A program made the position numbers and the translations under genes. The notes under the pieces are model-generated. The model worked only from the letters and a program-made list of their open reading frames with translations, was not told where the DNA came from and did no database searches. From assembly GCF_000715505.1 (NCBI RefSeq), contig NZ_JHEH01000004.1, positions 62,001 through 126,000 on the forward strand: a DNA stretch of 64,000 nt, in the 5' to 3' direction. Within the stretch, counting starts at the first letter, position 1, and the number at the start of each line of letters is the position of its first letter. The stretch comes from Thioclava dalianensis (GTDB lineage Bacteria > Pseudomonadota > Alphaproteobacteria > Rhodobacterales > Rhodobacteraceae). Positions 43,598-53,995 of the stretch are shown piece after piece.

Positions 43598-45130
43598 ATG
43601 AGAGATATCCTGGAAGAGCTCGAAGAGCGGCGTGCGCAGGCGCGGCTGGGCGGTGGTGCGGCGCGGATCGAGGCGCAGCACAAGAAGGGAAAGCTGACCG
43701 CGCGCGAGCGGATCGAGCTGCTGATGGATGAGGGCTCTTTCGAAGAGTTCGACATGTTCAAAACCCATCGCTGCACGGATTTCGGGATGGAGGAGAGCAA
43801 GCCTTATGGCGATGGTGTCGTCACCGGCTGGGGCACCGTCAACGGGCGGATGGTCTATGTGTTCTCGCAGGACTTCACCGTGTTCGGCGGCTCGCTGTCG
43901 GAAACCCATGCCGAGAAGATCTGCAAGATCATGGATATGGCGGTGCAAAACGGCGCCCCTGTGATCGGGATCAACGATTCGGGCGGGGCGCGGATTCAAG
44001 AAGGTGTGTCGAGCCTCGGCGGCTATGCCGATGTGTTCCAGCGCAACATCATGGCCTCGGGCGTGGTGCCGCAGATCAGCCTGATCATGGGGCCCTGTGC
44101 GGGCGGTGCGGTTTATTCGCCCGCGATGACCGATTTCATCTTCATGGTGAAAGACAGCTCCTACATGTTCGTCACCGGGCCTGACGTGGTGAAAACCGTG
44201 ACCAATGAGGTCGTGACGGCCGAGGAGCTGGGCGGTGCGAGTACCCATACCAAGAAAAGCTCGGTGGCTGATGGCGCCTATGAGAATGATGTCGAGGCGC
44301 TGATCGAGACTCGCCGCCTGATCGATTTCCTCCCGCTCAGCAATCGCGAAAAGGCGCCGGTGCGGCCCTTCTTCGATGATGTGGACCGGATCGAGGAATC
44401 GCTCGATACGTTGATCCCGGCCAATCCCAACGCGCCTTACGATATGAAAGAGCTGATCACGAAGATTGCCGATGAGGGCGATTTCTTCGAGATTCAGAAG
44501 GAGTTTGCGGGCAATATCATCACCGGGTTCGTCCGCCTTGAGGGGCAGACCGTGGGTGTGGTGGCCAACCAGCCAATGGTGCTGGCGGGGTGTCTGGATA
44601 TCGACAGCTCGCGCAAGGCGGCGCGGTTCGTGCGCTTCTGTGACGCTTTCTCGATCCCGATCCTGACGTTGGTCGATGTGCCGGGCTTCCTGCCGGGCAC
44701 GGGGCAGGAATATGGCGGGGTCATCAAACACGGGGCCAAGCTGCTCTTTGCTTATGGCGAGGCGACGGTGCCGAAGGTGACAGTGATCACCCGCAAAGCC
44801 TATGGCGGGGCTTATGACGTGATGGCCTCCAAGCATCTGCGGGGCGATTTCAACTATGCATGGCCCACCGCAGAGATCGCGGTGATGGGGGCCAAGGGCG
44901 CGGTCGAGATCCTCTATCGCTCGGAGCTGGGCGACCCTGAGAAGATCGCGAGCCGCACCAAGGATTACGAGGACCGCTTTGCCAACCCGTTCGTGGCGGC
45001 TGAGAAGGGGTTCATCGATGAGGTGATCCAGCCCCGCTCGACCCGGCGCCGGGTGGCGCGCGCATTCGCGGCGCTGCGCTCGAAGAAACTGTCCAACCCT
45101 TGGAAGAAGCACGATAATATTCCGCTGTAA
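43598..45130 (+). CDS. pccB: Propionyl-CoA carboxylase beta subunit
   Basis: The 510-residue carboxyltransferase moves CO2 from biotin on PccA to propionyl-CoA, giving methylmalonyl-CoA. The two crotonase-like halves show acyl-CoA and biotin pockets: [19 protein letters not shown] with the oxyanion [22 protein letters not shown], and in the C half [17 protein letters not shown] and [14 protein letters not shown]. Start at 43598 follows CGGAGG. It leads a run of small genes ending in pccA. Confidence 0.95.
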   Translation: MRDILEELEERRAQARLGGGAARIEAQHKKGKLTARERIELLMDEGSFEEFDMFKTHRCTDFGMEESKPYGDGVVTGWGTVNGRMVYVFSQDFTVFGGSLSETHAEKICKIMDMAVQNGAPVIGINDSGGARIQEGVSSLGGYADVFQRNIMASGVVPQISLIMGPCAGGAVYSPAMTDFIFMVKDSSYMFVTGPDVVKTVTNEVVTAEELGGASTHTKKSSVADGAYENDVEALIETRRLIDFLPLSNREKAPVRPFFDDVDRIEESLDTLIPANPNAPYDMKELITKIADEGDFFEIQKEFAGNIITGFVRLEGQTVGVVANQPMVLAGCLDIDSSRKAARFVRFCDAFSIPILTLVDVPGFLPGTGQEYGGVIKHGAKLLFAYGEATVPKVTVITRKAYGGAYDVMASKHLRGDFNYAWPTAEIAVMGAKGAVEILYRSELGDPEKIASRTKDYEDRFANPFVAAEKGFIDEVIQPRSTRRRVARAFAALRSKKLSNPWKKHDNIPL

Positions 45131-45139
45131 GAGGGCGCT

Positions 45140-45652
45140 ATGGGGGTGATGGATGCAGGGCTACGCGCGGTGGGCGCAGGTCTTTTGGCCGCGGGGCTGA
45201 TGGCTGCGAGCGCGCAGGCTCAGGCGCCGCGCGAGGTCGCGCCGCTCGCGCAATACGGCGTGCATATGCATCCCGATGACGTGACGCCTGCCGATGGACC
45301 CGAGGGAACGCAGGGCAAGGCGATTCCTGTGCCTTCGGGGCAGAAGGTCTGGTGGATCGACGTGATCCACTCCGCGCAGGGCGCAAATGGACTGACCTAC
45401 CGCTTCCGCTTTCTTGCGCCGCAGATTGGCGGGCCAAGCCCTCTGAGCCCCGAGATCGCACTGGCCGATATCGAGTCACTGTGCAATTCGTGGGTCGCCG
45501 CCCGGCTGGCCAAACCGGCTCCGGGGCCGGTGGATGTCGTGGTGAGCCTGTCCGACCGCATCGTGCCGTTCGGCGAGGTCGACCACGAGGCAACACAATA
45601 TTTCGACACCTATTCTGTCGATAAAGGAAAATGCGAATGGCAATTCTTCTAA
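45140..45652 (+). CDS. Secreted hypothetical protein (DUF6497-like)
   Basis: The 170-residue product has a signal peptide (GAGLLAAGLMAASAQA then QAPREV). The mature part contains conserved-looking WWIDVIHSAQGANGLTYRFR and two Cys (SLCNSW, KGKCEW), which could form a disulfide in the periplasm. It starts 9 bases after pccB, suggesting co-transcription. I recall similar proteins at this position in other Rhodobacteraceae. Function unknown; starts at 45146 and 45149 are also possible. Confidence 0.7.
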   Translation: MGVMDAGLRAVGAGLLAAGLMAASAQAQAPREVAPLAQYGVHMHPDDVTPADGPEGTQGKAIPVPSGQKVWWIDVIHSAQGANGLTYRFRFLAPQIGGPSPLSPEIALADIESLCNSWVAARLAKPAPGPVDVVVSLSDRIVPFGEVDHEATQYFDTYSVDKGKCEWQFF

Positions 45653-45818
45653 TGCCGTCCTCGACGGTTCGGCGGATCACGCGCAGATCGCGCTTCCGTG
45701 AACAGGCTTTGCGGGGTAACCTAACGCTGGGGAAAGGGAATCCTTGCCCACCCGTGCAATCGGATGCGGCTGGTTTGACCTTCGTGGCACAGCGCGTGTC
45801 CACGGACAGGAGAACACC

Positions 45819-45941
45819 ATGTCAAAGCTGCTTATCGCCATCGCGCTCGTCGGGTTCGTCGCGGCCTGCGCGCCCAAGCCTGAGCCCGCGCCAATGGCTG
45901 CACCCATCACGCAAGAACCGGTCTCGTCCGGCAAGTATTGA
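45819..45941 (+). CDS. Small lipoprotein (40 aa)
   Basis: The product MSKLLIAIALVGFVAAC... has a lipobox (VAAC) with Cys17, followed by only 23 Pro/Ala-rich residues. ACAGGAGA lies 6 bases before the ATG. Such mini-lipoproteins resemble entericidin-like or plasmid lysis-type peptides only in size. It sits in the pccB-pccA interval; function unknown. Confidence 0.65.
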   Translation: MSKLLIAIALVGFVAACAPKPEPAPMAAPITQEPVSSGKY

Positions 45942-46019
45942 AGCCGTTCGCCCGGGACGGGGCGCAGCCCTCGTCCCGCGCAACAGCGCAGCGCTCTCTT
46001 CGCAGGGAGGCTGTGCAAC

Positions 46020-46412
46020 ATGCTGAAACATCGCGGCTTTCCGGGGCGTCTGCCCTCAACCGATTATCAATTCACAATTCGGCGCGCCAATAAGAAGGGC
46101 GCGACCAAGATCATCAAGCGCGAGCGTTTCGCGGATCGTTCGGCTGCCGATCGGCGGGCCGATGAGGGCTTTATGGCAGCCCTCTGGGCGCAGTTCGGCG
46201 AAGAGCCCTTCGAGCGTGGCAATCTGGATGCCGGACGGATCAGCTGGCTGTTTGGCCGCGAGGTGATCCCGGCTGAAGATCCCTTCGATCCCGAGAGCTA
46301 TGAGGCGCTGCTGCAGATTGATGTCAAACGCGCCGAGGCTGCGTTTCCGACCGTGTTCTCCGCCCCCGAAAGCTTTGATTTCGGGGATGAAGATGACGAG
46401 GACTGGGCATGA
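46020..46412 (+). CDS. Conserved-looking cytoplasmic hypothetical (130 aa)
   Basis: The protein has a basic N-terminal half (FTIRRANKKGATKIIKRERF), a helical middle (ADRRADEGFMAALWAQFGEE) and a very acidic C-terminus (FDFGDEDDEDWA). There is no signal peptide or membrane span. GGGAGG precedes the ATG. The polarised charge suggests interaction with nucleic acid or another protein. No family recognised. Confidence 0.65.
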   Translation: MLKHRGFPGRLPSTDYQFTIRRANKKGATKIIKRERFADRSAADRRADEGFMAALWAQFGEEPFERGNLDAGRISWLFGREVIPAEDPFDPESYEALLQIDVKRAEAAFPTVFSAPESFDFGDEDDEDWA

Positions 46413-46782
46413 TTTCGCCAGTTGCAACTTACGAATGGCAGCAAGCCGCCGAATCCGCGGCCCGGGCCCAATTGGGCTTTGCAATCGTGTGCAACAATGC
46501 TCAGATTAATGGTGTGGCCCGTTATGTCCCCAACCCCTGCGGGTCACATATTACTACCCCTACCCCTTCCCTTTCTCTGCGGCCTGACCTTCTGGTCGGG
46601 TCGCAGCTTTCTTTTGCTGCGCGCAGAGCGGCGGATCGACATGGCAAGAGGGTCCTCGCACGGCGCTGCGGGGATCGGCGGCGCTTTGCCGATTCTTGCG
46701 AGATTGCGGATTTTGAGTTGGCTTTTCACGCTTTCGAGATAGGTTCAGCGGTAATAACAACCGCTCGAAAAGGCAGAACACG
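46413..46782 (+). other. Gap inside the pcc cluster, no gene recognised
   Basis: These 370 bases include a pyrimidine-rich run (CCCCTACCCCTTCCC near 46,556) and no plausible coding frame; the open frames present have no ribosome-binding site and end inside later genes. It probably carries the promoter of the following lipoprotein gene. Confidence 0.4.
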
Positions 46783-46998
46783 ATGCGCAAGACCCCAATT
46801 CTCATCCTTCTTTCCGGCCTCGCACTCGCAGGCTGCATGCAGACCGATGGTCAGCGTGCGCTGGCAGGGGCAGGCGCTGGTGCCCTCGTCGCCGATGCGA
46901 CTGACAACAACGTTGTGGCAGGCGCAGCCTTGGGCGCGCTCGCAGGCACCTATTGCGACGATGCGGGCGTCTGCACCCGCTCGCGCCGCGGCTACTAA
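46783..46998 (+). CDS. Glycine-zipper lipoprotein (OsmB-like)
   Basis: The 71-residue product has a lipobox at ALAGC (Cys18) followed by a glycine/alanine-zipper stretch (ALAGAGAGALVADATDNNVV, AGAALGALAG) and two Cys near the C-terminus (YCDDAGVC). Such proteins (OsmB, SlyB and YMGG types) associate with the outer membrane. It lies 156 bases before pccA; a link with propionyl-CoA metabolism is not evident. Confidence 0.75.
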   Translation: MRKTPILILLSGLALAGCMQTDGQRALAGAGAGALVADATDNNVVAGAALGALAGTYCDDAGVCTRSRRGY

Positions 46999-47154
46999 GT
47001 TTCGCGCGCAGCCCGCATCGGGCCGCGCCTATTCGATCATGACCGCCATCGGGGCCACGCGTCCCGGTGGCGGTTTTTCGTTTGTCTCAAGACAAGATCA
47101 GACCGTATCGGAGGGCCCGCGCGCCGCGCGTGCCGCCAAGGGGAAGGAGCGGCT

Positions 47155-49158
47155 ATGTTCAAGAAAATCCTGATTGCCAACCGGGGCGAGATCGCCTGCC
47201 GGGTCATTAAATCGGCCCGGAAAATGGGTATCCAGACGGTCGCTGTCTATTCCGATGCGGATCGCGATGCGCTGCATGTGAAGATGGCCGACGAGGCCGT
47301 GCATATCGGGCCGTCGCCTGCCAACCAATCCTATATCGTGATCGACAAGATCCTTGAGGCGATCCGGAAGACGGGCGCGGAGGCGGTGCATCCGGGCTAT
47401 GGGTTCTTGTCGGAGAACCGCAAATTTGCCGAGGCGTTGGAGGCCAATGGTGTGACCTTCATCGGGCCGCCCGCCAGCGCGATCGAGAAGATGGGCGACA
47501 AGATCACCTCGAAGAAGATCGCGCAGGAGGCCAATGTCTCGACCGTGCCGGGCTATATGGGGCTGATCGAGGATGCTGATGAGGCGGTGAAGATTTCGGG
47601 CGAAATCGGCTATCCGGTGATGATCAAGGCCTCTGCGGGCGGCGGCGGCAAAGGCATGCGGATCGCGTGGAACGATCAGGAGGCGCGTGAGGGCTTTCAG
47701 TCGTCGAAGAACGAGGCCGCGTCGAGCTTTGGCGATGACCGGATCTTCATCGAGAAATTCGTGACGCAACCGCGCCATATCGAAATTCAGGTTCTGGCGG
47801 ATCAACACGGCAATTGCGTCTATCTCAATGAGCGCGAATGCTCAATCCAGCGCCGCAACCAAAAAGTCATCGAAGAGGCGCCGTCGCCGTTTCTCGACGA
47901 AGAGACCCGCGCGGCCATGGGAGCGCAATCGGTCGCACTGGCGCAGGCCGTGGGCTACACGTCGGCGGGGACGGTGGAATTCATCGTCGATGGCGAGAAG
48001 AATTTCTACTTCCTCGAGATGAACACCCGCTTGCAGGTCGAGCATCCGGTGACCGAGCTGATCACCGGCGTCGATCTGGTCGAGCAGATGATCCGCGTGG
48101 CCGATGGCGAGCCGCTGCCGATGAAACAGTCGGATATCGGGATCAATGGCTGGGCCATCGAGAGCCGGCTTTACGCCGAAGATCCCTATCGCAACTTCCT
48201 GCCCTCCATCGGGCGGCTGACGCGCTATCGCCCCCCGGTCGAGGGCAAGACCGATGGCGGCGGCATCGTGCGCAACGATACTGGCGTGTTCGAGGGCGGC
48301 GAGATCTCGATGTTCTACGATCCGATGATCGCCAAGCTGTGCACATGGGCGCCGAGCCGTGCCGAGGCGATTGAAGAGATGCGGCTTGCGCTCGATACGT
48401 TCGAGGTGGAGGGGATCGGGCACAACCTGCCGTTCTGCGCCGCCGTGATGGATCATGGGCGCTTCATCAGCGGCAATATCACCACCGCCTTTATCGAGGA
48501 AGAATATCCCGAAGGGTTCGAGGGTACGGAGCTTCCGGCGGAGTTGGAGCGGCGGGTCGCTGCGGCCTGTGCCGCGATGGAGCGGGTGGCCGAGATCCGG
48601 CGCACGCGCATTTCCGGCACGCTGGGCAATCACGAGCGCAAGGTCGGCACCGATTGGGTCGTCTCGCTGCAAGATCAGAACTTCGCGCTAAGCGTGGCCG
48701 CCGACAAGGCTGGGGCCACGATCCGCTTCGAGGACGGGGCCGAGATGCGTGTCGAAAGCGACTGGACGCCGGGTAACCAATTGGCGCGGCTGGATGTCGA
48801 TGGCGCGCCGCTGGTGCTCAAGGTCGCCAAGATCCCGATGGGTTTTCGGATCCGCCTGCGCGGCGCTGATCTGAAAGTCCATGTGCGCACGCCGCGTCAG
48901 TACGAGCTGGCGCAGTTGATGCCGGTGAAAGTGCCGCCTGATACCTCCAAGCTGCTGCTCTGCCCGATGCCGGGCCTCGTGGTGAGCATTTCCGTGCAAG
49001 AGGGCGATGAGGTCCAAGAAGGGCAGGCGCTGGCCACTGTCGAGGCGATGAAGATGGAAAACATCCTGCGCGCGGAGCGTAAGGGCGTGGTGAAGTCGAT
49101 CTCGGCCGAGGCGGGCGCGAGCCTTGCCGTGGACGAGATCATCATGGAGTTCGAATAA
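47155..49158 (+). CDS. pccA: Propionyl-CoA carboxylase alpha subunit (biotin carboxylase and carrier)
   Basis: The 667-residue protein carboxylates its own biotin using ATP and bicarbonate. The biotin carboxylase domain (about 1-450) shows KILIANRGEIACRVI, HPGYGFLSEN, the Gly-rich ATP loop KASAGGGGKGMRI and EMNTRLQVEHPVTE. A BT domain (about 470-590) joins PccB, and the C-terminal biotinyl domain has the acceptor Lys in VEAMKMENIL. AAGGAGCGG precedes the ATG. Confidence 0.95.
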   Translation: MFKKILIANRGEIACRVIKSARKMGIQTVAVYSDADRDALHVKMADEAVHIGPSPANQSYIVIDKILEAIRKTGAEAVHPGYGFLSENRKFAEALEANGVTFIGPPASAIEKMGDKITSKKIAQEANVSTVPGYMGLIEDADEAVKISGEIGYPVMIKASAGGGGKGMRIAWNDQEAREGFQSSKNEAASSFGDDRIFIEKFVTQPRHIEIQVLADQHGNCVYLNERECSIQRRNQKVIEEAPSPFLDEETRAAMGAQSVALAQAVGYTSAGTVEFIVDGEKNFYFLEMNTRLQVEHPVTELITGVDLVEQMIRVADGEPLPMKQSDIGINGWAIESRLYAEDPYRNFLPSIGRLTRYRPPVEGKTDGGGIVRNDTGVFEGGEISMFYDPMIAKLCTWAPSRAEAIEEMRLALDTFEVEGIGHNLPFCAAVMDHGRFISGNITTAFIEEEYPEGFEGTELPAELERRVAAACAAMERVAEIRRTRISGTLGNHERKVGTDWVVSLQDQNFALSVAADKAGATIRFEDGAEMRVESDWTPGNQLARLDVDGAPLVLKVAKIPMGFRIRLRGADLKVHVRTPRQYELAQLMPVKVPPDTSKLLLCPMPGLVVSISVQEGDEVQEGQALATVEAMKMENILRAERKGVVKSISAEAGASLAVDEIIMEFE

Positions 49159-49221
49159 GGTGGGCATGGCGCCGCGACAGTCGGGGGCAGGCCTGGATGC
49201 GCCGGTCGCGATCGCGCGGCG

Positions 49222-49710
49222 CTACCTGAGTGCGCCGTTGCGGACCTCTTCGCGCCGGATCGGCATTTTGTCGATCGAGCGGATCACCTCGCGTGCATCC
49301 CAAGGCGCGGGTTTGCGCAGGTTGACGGTGCCATCCTTGGCGATGATCACCAGCGAGAACCCGCGCGGGCGCAGCTTGAGCCGCACGGAGCTTGGCGGAT
49401 CGGGCGTTGTGTCGGCAATCACGATGACGTCGCGCGCGGCCAGTTCCGGCCAGCGCTCTGACAGGCGGCGGATCTGCTCGATGAATGCGGGATCGTTGGG
49501 GCTGTCGGCAAAGACGACGACGGGGCGCTTTTTCCACACCAGATCGTCGAGCGAGACGCTATCGCCGGGCACCGGCGCAAAGCCGCCCGCCGCCTCTGGC
49601 GTGGTCGTGGCATCGGGCGCGGGCTCTGCCGCCTGCTGGGCGGGGAGCGCGGAGCCAAGGCTCAGGCTCAGACAGGCCGCGAGGGCCAAAGTGATACGGG
49701 ACTGGGTCAT
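49222..49710 (-). CDS. Secreted DUF4174-like protein
   Basis: The 162-residue product has a signal peptide (ITLALAACLSLSLGSALPAQ). Its mature part has a thioredoxin-like topology without the CxxC motif: KKRPVVVFADSPNDPAFIEQ, ARDVIVIADTT and GFSLVIIAKDGTVNLRKPAP. That agrees with DUF4174. AGGAGGAGCG precedes ATG 49710. It converges on pccA and diverges from the mutase gene. Function unknown. Confidence 0.78.
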   Translation of the reverse strand: MTQSRITLALAACLSLSLGSALPAQQAAEPAPDATTTPEAAGGFAPVPGDSVSLDDLVWKKRPVVVFADSPNDPAFIEQIRRLSERWPELAARDVIVIADTTPDPPSSVRLKLRPRGFSLVIIAKDGTVNLRKPAPWDAREVIRSIDKMPIRREEVRNGALR

Positions 49711-49763
49711 CGCTCCTCCTGTGCAAGATATAGGCATGCCGGGGCGTGCGGGCTACGGCTGCA

Positions 49764-49781
49764 CATGCAATTTTTTGCAAA
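49764..49781. promoter_or_regulatory. PccR-type site upstream of the mutase gene
   Basis: TTTGCAAA at 49774-49781 is perfect; CATGCAAT at 49764-49771 is a 5-of-8 half-site next to it. It lies about 180 bases before the mutase start, in the region divergent from the DUF4174 gene, and would put the mutase under PccR with pccB. Confidence 0.5.
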
Positions 49782-49962
49782 ATCAGCGCTTTAAGCGTGT
49801 TGAGAGGGATTTTTCCCGGATCATCCCGGCAGAAGGGACTGTGCGCTCGATCCGGGCTAAGAAGCCCCGCGGCTGCGCTAAGGGAATTGATTTCGTGGAT
49901 GTTTCAGCCGGGAGGACAGGGGGTCACCCCGACCACGGCGCCAGAGTAAAAAGGAAGAGACC

Positions 49963-52092
49963 ATGACCGACAAGCAAGCGGAATGGCGCAAGCTCGCCGA
50001 GAAAGAATTGCGTGGCCGGGACTTCGGGGATCTGACCTGGAAAACCCTCGAAGGCATTGATGTGAAGCCGCTCTATACCGAGGCGGATCTGGAGGGGCTC
50101 GACCATCTGGGCACCGTGCCGGGGATCTCGCCCTATACGCGCGGGCCCCGCGCCACGATGTATGCGGGCCGCCCGTGGACGATCCGGCAATATGCGGGCT
50201 TCTCGACCGCCGAGGAAAGCAACGCCTTCTATCGCCGTGCGCTGGCCGCAGGGCAGCAGGGCGTGTCGGTGGCCTTCGATCTGGCGACGCATCGGGGCTA
50301 TGACAGCGATCATCCGCGTGTTGAGGGCGATGTCGGCAAGGCGGGCGTGGCGATTGACAGCGTCGAGGATATGAAAATCCTGTTCGACGGCATTCCGCTC
50401 GATAAAGTCAGTGTTTCCATGACGATGAACGGGGCCGTGATCCCGATCCTGGCCAATTTCATCGTCACCGGCGAAGAGCAGGGCGTGGACCGCTCGGTGC
50501 TTTCGGGCACGATCCAGAACGACATTCTCAAGGAGTTCATGGTTCGCAACACCTATGTCTATCCACCCGAACCCTCGATGCGGATCATCGCCGATATCAT
50601 CGAATACACCGCCAATGAGATGCCGAAATTCAACTCGATTTCGATCTCGGGCTATCACATGCAAGAGGCGGGCGCGAACCTCGTGCAGGAGTTGGCCTTC
50701 ACGCTGGCCGATGGGCGCGAATATGTGCGCACGGCGATTGCGGCGGGCATGGATGTGGACCGGTTCGCGGGGCGTCTGAGCTTCTTCTTCGCCATCGGGA
50801 TGAACTTCTTCATGGAGGCGGCCAAGCTGCGCGCGGCGCGTCTGCTGTGGAGCCGGGTGATGCAAGAGTTCAATCCGCAAAAGCCGGGATCGAGCATGCT
50901 GCGCACCCATTGCCAGACGTCGGGTGTGAGCCTTGCCGAGCAAGATCCCTATAACAACGTGGTGCGCACCGCCTATGAGGCGATGGCCGCCGCGCTGGGC
51001 GGCACGCAATCGCTGCACACCAATGCGCTCGATGAGGCGATGGCGCTGCCCACGGATTTCTCGGCCCGGATCGCGCGCAACACGCAGCTGATCTTGCAAG
51101 AAGAAACCGGGATCACCAATGTCGTCGATCCGCTGGCGGGCAGCTATTACGTCGAGAGCCTCACCGCCGAGCTGGCCGAGAAGGCTTGGGCGTTGATGGA
51201 AGAGGTCGAGGAGCTGGGCGGTATGACCAAGGCCGTGGCCAGCGGCATGCCCAAGCTGCGCATCGAGGAATCGGCGGCGCGCCGGCAGGCGTTGATCGAC
51301 CGGGGCGAGGACGTGATCGTCGGCGTCAACAAGTACCGGCTTGAGAAGGAAGACGATCTCGACATCCTCAATATCGACAATGCGAAGGTGCGCGACAGCC
51401 AGATCGCGCGGCTCAAGACGATCCGCGCCACCCGCGACGAGGCGGCCTGCACGGCGGCTTTGGCCGAGCTGACACGGCGCGCGAAAGAGGGCGGCAACCT
51501 TCTGGAAGCGGCCGTTGAGGCGGCGCGGGCGCGGGCCTCTGTAGGGGAGATTTCGATGGCAATGGAAAGCGAGTTCGGGCGGCACCGCGCCGAGGTGAAG
51601 ACCCTCGCAGGCGTCTATGGCGCGGCTTATGAGGGCGATGAGGGCTTTGCCCAGATCCAGCGCGATGTCGAAGAATTTGCCGAGCAAGAGGGCCGTCGTC
51701 CCCGGATGCTCGTCGTCAAGATGGGGCAGGACGGGCATGATCGCGGGGCCAAGGTGATCGCGACCGCATTTGCCGATATCGGCTTTGACGTCGATGTCGG
51801 GCCGCTGTTCCAGACCCCCGATGAGGCCGCGCAAGATGCCATCGACAATGATGTGCATGTCGTGGGTATCTCGAGTCAGGCAGCCGGACACAAAACACTT
51901 GCCCCCAAGCTGATCGAGGCCCTGCGCGCCAAGGGGGCAGATGACATCATCGTGATCTGCGGCGGCGTGATCCCGCAACAGGACTACGCCTTTCTCAAGG
52001 AGGCCGGCGTCAAGGCGATCTTCGGGCCGGGCACGAATATTCCGCACGCCGCGCGTGAAATCCTTGAGATTGTGCGCCAGACCCGGGGCTGA
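49963..52092 (+). CDS. Methylmalonyl-CoA mutase
   Basis: The 709-residue adenosylcobalamin enzyme converts (R)-methylmalonyl-CoA to succinyl-CoA, finishing propionyl-CoA assimilation. The TIM-barrel part shows [39 protein letters not shown] and [19 protein letters not shown]. The C-terminal B12 domain has the DxHxxG-type loop [20 protein letters not shown] with cobalt-binding His592. Single-polypeptide length is normal. GGAAGAG precedes the ATG. No epimerase or MeaB gene lies nearby. Confidence 0.95.
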   Translation: MTDKQAEWRKLAEKELRGRDFGDLTWKTLEGIDVKPLYTEADLEGLDHLGTVPGISPYTRGPRATMYAGRPWTIRQYAGFSTAEESNAFYRRALAAGQQGVSVAFDLATHRGYDSDHPRVEGDVGKAGVAIDSVEDMKILFDGIPLDKVSVSMTMNGAVIPILANFIVTGEEQGVDRSVLSGTIQNDILKEFMVRNTYVYPPEPSMRIIADIIEYTANEMPKFNSISISGYHMQEAGANLVQELAFTLADGREYVRTAIAAGMDVDRFAGRLSFFFAIGMNFFMEAAKLRAARLLWSRVMQEFNPQKPGSSMLRTHCQTSGVSLAEQDPYNNVVRTAYEAMAAALGGTQSLHTNALDEAMALPTDFSARIARNTQLILQEETGITNVVDPLAGSYYVESLTAELAEKAWALMEEVEELGGMTKAVASGMPKLRIEESAARRQALIDRGEDVIVGVNKYRLEKEDDLDILNIDNAKVRDSQIARLKTIRATRDEAACTAALAELTRRAKEGGNLLEAAVEAARARASVGEISMAMESEFGRHRAEVKTLAGVYGAAYEGDEGFAQIQRDVEEFAEQEGRRPRMLVVKMGQDGHDRGAKVIATAFADIGFDVDVGPLFQTPDEAAQDAIDNDVHVVGISSQAAGHKTLAPKLIEALRAKGADDIIVICGGVIPQQDYAFLKEAGVKAIFGPGTNIPHAAREILEIVRQTRG

Positions 52093-52245
52093 TCGCGCCC
52101 TCTCAGGCATCGGGCCGCGCGCCCGGTGCCGGTCCGCCGTGAGCGCCTTTCGGTGGCAAGATTGCGCCTGCGGCATATTGGATCTGTAGCTGCTCTGTGC
52201 ATTTGTGCAGGTGCAAAATCATGCGCGTGAGGCTAAACTTACCGC

Positions 52246-52944
52246 ATGGATAAGCCGCTTTCGATATGGTCTCGCATCGCGCATGCTCTTGCTGCCCTCG
52301 GGCGCGGCGAGGGGCTGTCGTCGTTTTTTGACAATCTGCGCGAGCCGCCGGAACGCTCGGTCGCCTTTACCATCGCGGTGATTGCGCTGGGCGCGAAGAT
52401 GGCCAAAGCCGATGGCGAGGTCACCCGCAACGAGGTCGCGGCCTTTCGCAAAATCTTCCAGATCCCGCCCGGCGAAGAGGAAAACGCCGCGCGCGTCTTC
52501 AATCTTGCCCGCACCGATGTGGCGGGTTTTGACGCCTATGCACGCAAGATCTCGCGGATGTTCGGGCCCGGCGCGGATGTGCTGCGCGATGTGCTTGAGG
52601 GGCTGTTCTTCATCGCCATAGCCGATGGCGATTACCACGAAAACGAGGATATTTTCCTGCGCGAGGTGGCGCAGATCTTCGGGCTTGAGGAGTGTTGCTT
52701 CCACGCGATGCGCGCAGCCTTCGTGCCTGATGCGCCGCGCGATCCTTGGTCGGTCCTCGAAGTGGCACCGGGTACGCCGATTGACGCGGTGCGCAAGGTC
52801 TGGCGCGCGAAGGTGCGTGACGCGCATCCCGACCGCGCCATCGCGCGCGGTCTGCCGCAAGAGGCCGTGCAACTGGCCGAGCAGCAGGTGATTGCGCTCA
52901 ACGCCGCATGGGAAGAGATCCGCGCCAGCGCCACGACCGCCTGA
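52246..52944 (+). CDS. TerB/J-domain protein (DjlA-like)
   Basis: A 232-residue cytoplasmic protein with an N-terminal TerB-like helical domain (residues about 35-150: IALGAKMAKADGEVTRNEVA and IAIADGDYHENEDIFLREVA, with paired acidic motifs) and a C-terminal J domain containing the HPD motif (VRDAHPDRAI). The latter would stimulate DnaK. There is no membrane segment, unlike E. coli DjlA. Its stop overlaps the next start (TGATG at 52942). Confidence 0.87.
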   Translation: MDKPLSIWSRIAHALAALGRGEGLSSFFDNLREPPERSVAFTIAVIALGAKMAKADGEVTRNEVAAFRKIFQIPPGEEENAARVFNLARTDVAGFDAYARKISRMFGPGADVLRDVLEGLFFIAIADGDYHENEDIFLREVAQIFGLEECCFHAMRAAFVPDAPRDPWSVLEVAPGTPIDAVRKVWRAKVRDAHPDRAIARGLPQEAVQLAEQQVIALNAAWEEIRASATTA

Positions 52945-53963
52945 TGCGTATCGCCACTTGGAACATCGAATGGTTCACCACGCTGTTCGATCGTGACGGG
53001 CGGATGCTTGAGGATGATCAGTGGTCGGCGCGCTACAACGTGACGCGCGCCCAGCAGCTTGGCGCCATCGGGATCGTGATGAGCGCGCTGGAGGCGGATG
53101 TGCTGCTCGTGGTTGAAGCCCCCGACGATGATGTGAAGCGCCATCGCACGGTCGATATGCTTGAGGCATTCGCGCGGCATTACGGGCTGCGTCAGCGCAA
53201 GGCGCTGATCGGGTTTGCCAATGACACCCAGCAGGAAATCGCGCTGATGTTCGACCCTGACGTGGTGAGCGTGCGCCATGACCCGCAAGAGAGCGATGCG
53301 TGGCCGCGGTTTGACATGGCATTGCATATCGATCTCGATATTGATGCCCATAAGGACACGGTTCGGTTCTCCAAGCCCCCATTAGAGGCCGAATTGAAGA
53401 CAATCGGCGGGGAGGTTATGCGGCTGATCGGGGTGCATGTGAAATCCAAAGCGCCGCATGGCGCGACCAGCCCGGAGATGGCGACGCGAATCGCAATCGA
53501 GAACCGCCGCAAGCAGCTTGCCCAGACGGTCTGGCTGCGCGGGCGGGTGGAGGCGCATCTGGCGGCGGGCGACAGCCTGATCGTGCTTGGGGATTTCAAC
53601 GACGGGCCGGGGCTGGACGAGTACGAAAAACTCTTCGGGCGTTCCGGCGTAGAGATCGTCGCGGGCGAGGGCGGGCCGGAGGCGCTGCGGCTGCGTGACC
53701 CGCATGCGCGGCTGAGCATTGCGCATCACACGGCGGCGGCGCCCAGCTCTGCCCGGTTCTATCGCTCTGATACCAAACAGTATTTCTCGGCGATGCTCGA
53801 CTATATCATGGTCTCGCCCGATTTGGTGCAGCGGGGGGCCGCGTGGCGGATCTGGCATCCGTTCGATGATCCCAAGATCTATGCGGTGCCAGAGTTGCGC
53901 GGAGCGTTGTTGCAGGCATCCGATCATTTTCCGGTCGCGCTCGATCTGATGCTCGATGCGTGA
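52944..53963 (+). CDS. Endonuclease/exonuclease/phosphatase-family hydrolase
   Basis: The 339-residue EEP-fold protein opens with RIATWNIEWFTTLF (metal-site Asn), followed by a VVEAPDD motif (metal Glu), LIVLGDFNDGPG (Asp/Asn) and the terminal catalytic SDHFPVALDL. The fold includes nucleases, phosphatases and phospholipases; substrate unknown. No signal peptide. The start overlaps the J-domain gene stop, so both are probably translated together. Confidence 0.85.
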   Translation: MRIATWNIEWFTTLFDRDGRMLEDDQWSARYNVTRAQQLGAIGIVMSALEADVLLVVEAPDDDVKRHRTVDMLEAFARHYGLRQRKALIGFANDTQQEIALMFDPDVVSVRHDPQESDAWPRFDMALHIDLDIDAHKDTVRFSKPPLEAELKTIGGEVMRLIGVHVKSKAPHGATSPEMATRIAIENRRKQLAQTVWLRGRVEAHLAAGDSLIVLGDFNDGPGLDEYEKLFGRSGVEIVAGEGGPEALRLRDPHARLSIAHHTAAAPSSARFYRSDTKQYFSAMLDYIMVSPDLVQRGAAWRIWHPFDDPKIYAVPELRGALLQASDHFPVALDLMLDA

Positions 53964-53995
53964 TTTCCCACCGAAATACGGGTAAGGTGCGGGCT

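Noticed and set aside
43400-45112. A 570-codon open frame on the minus strand
   Set aside because: Antisense to pccB and covering the pccB promoter region; no motifs.
49924-52176. A 750-codon open frame on the minus strand
   Set aside because: It is fully antisense to methylmalonyl-CoA mutase, whose motifs are unmistakable; the opposite frame has no recognisable protein features.
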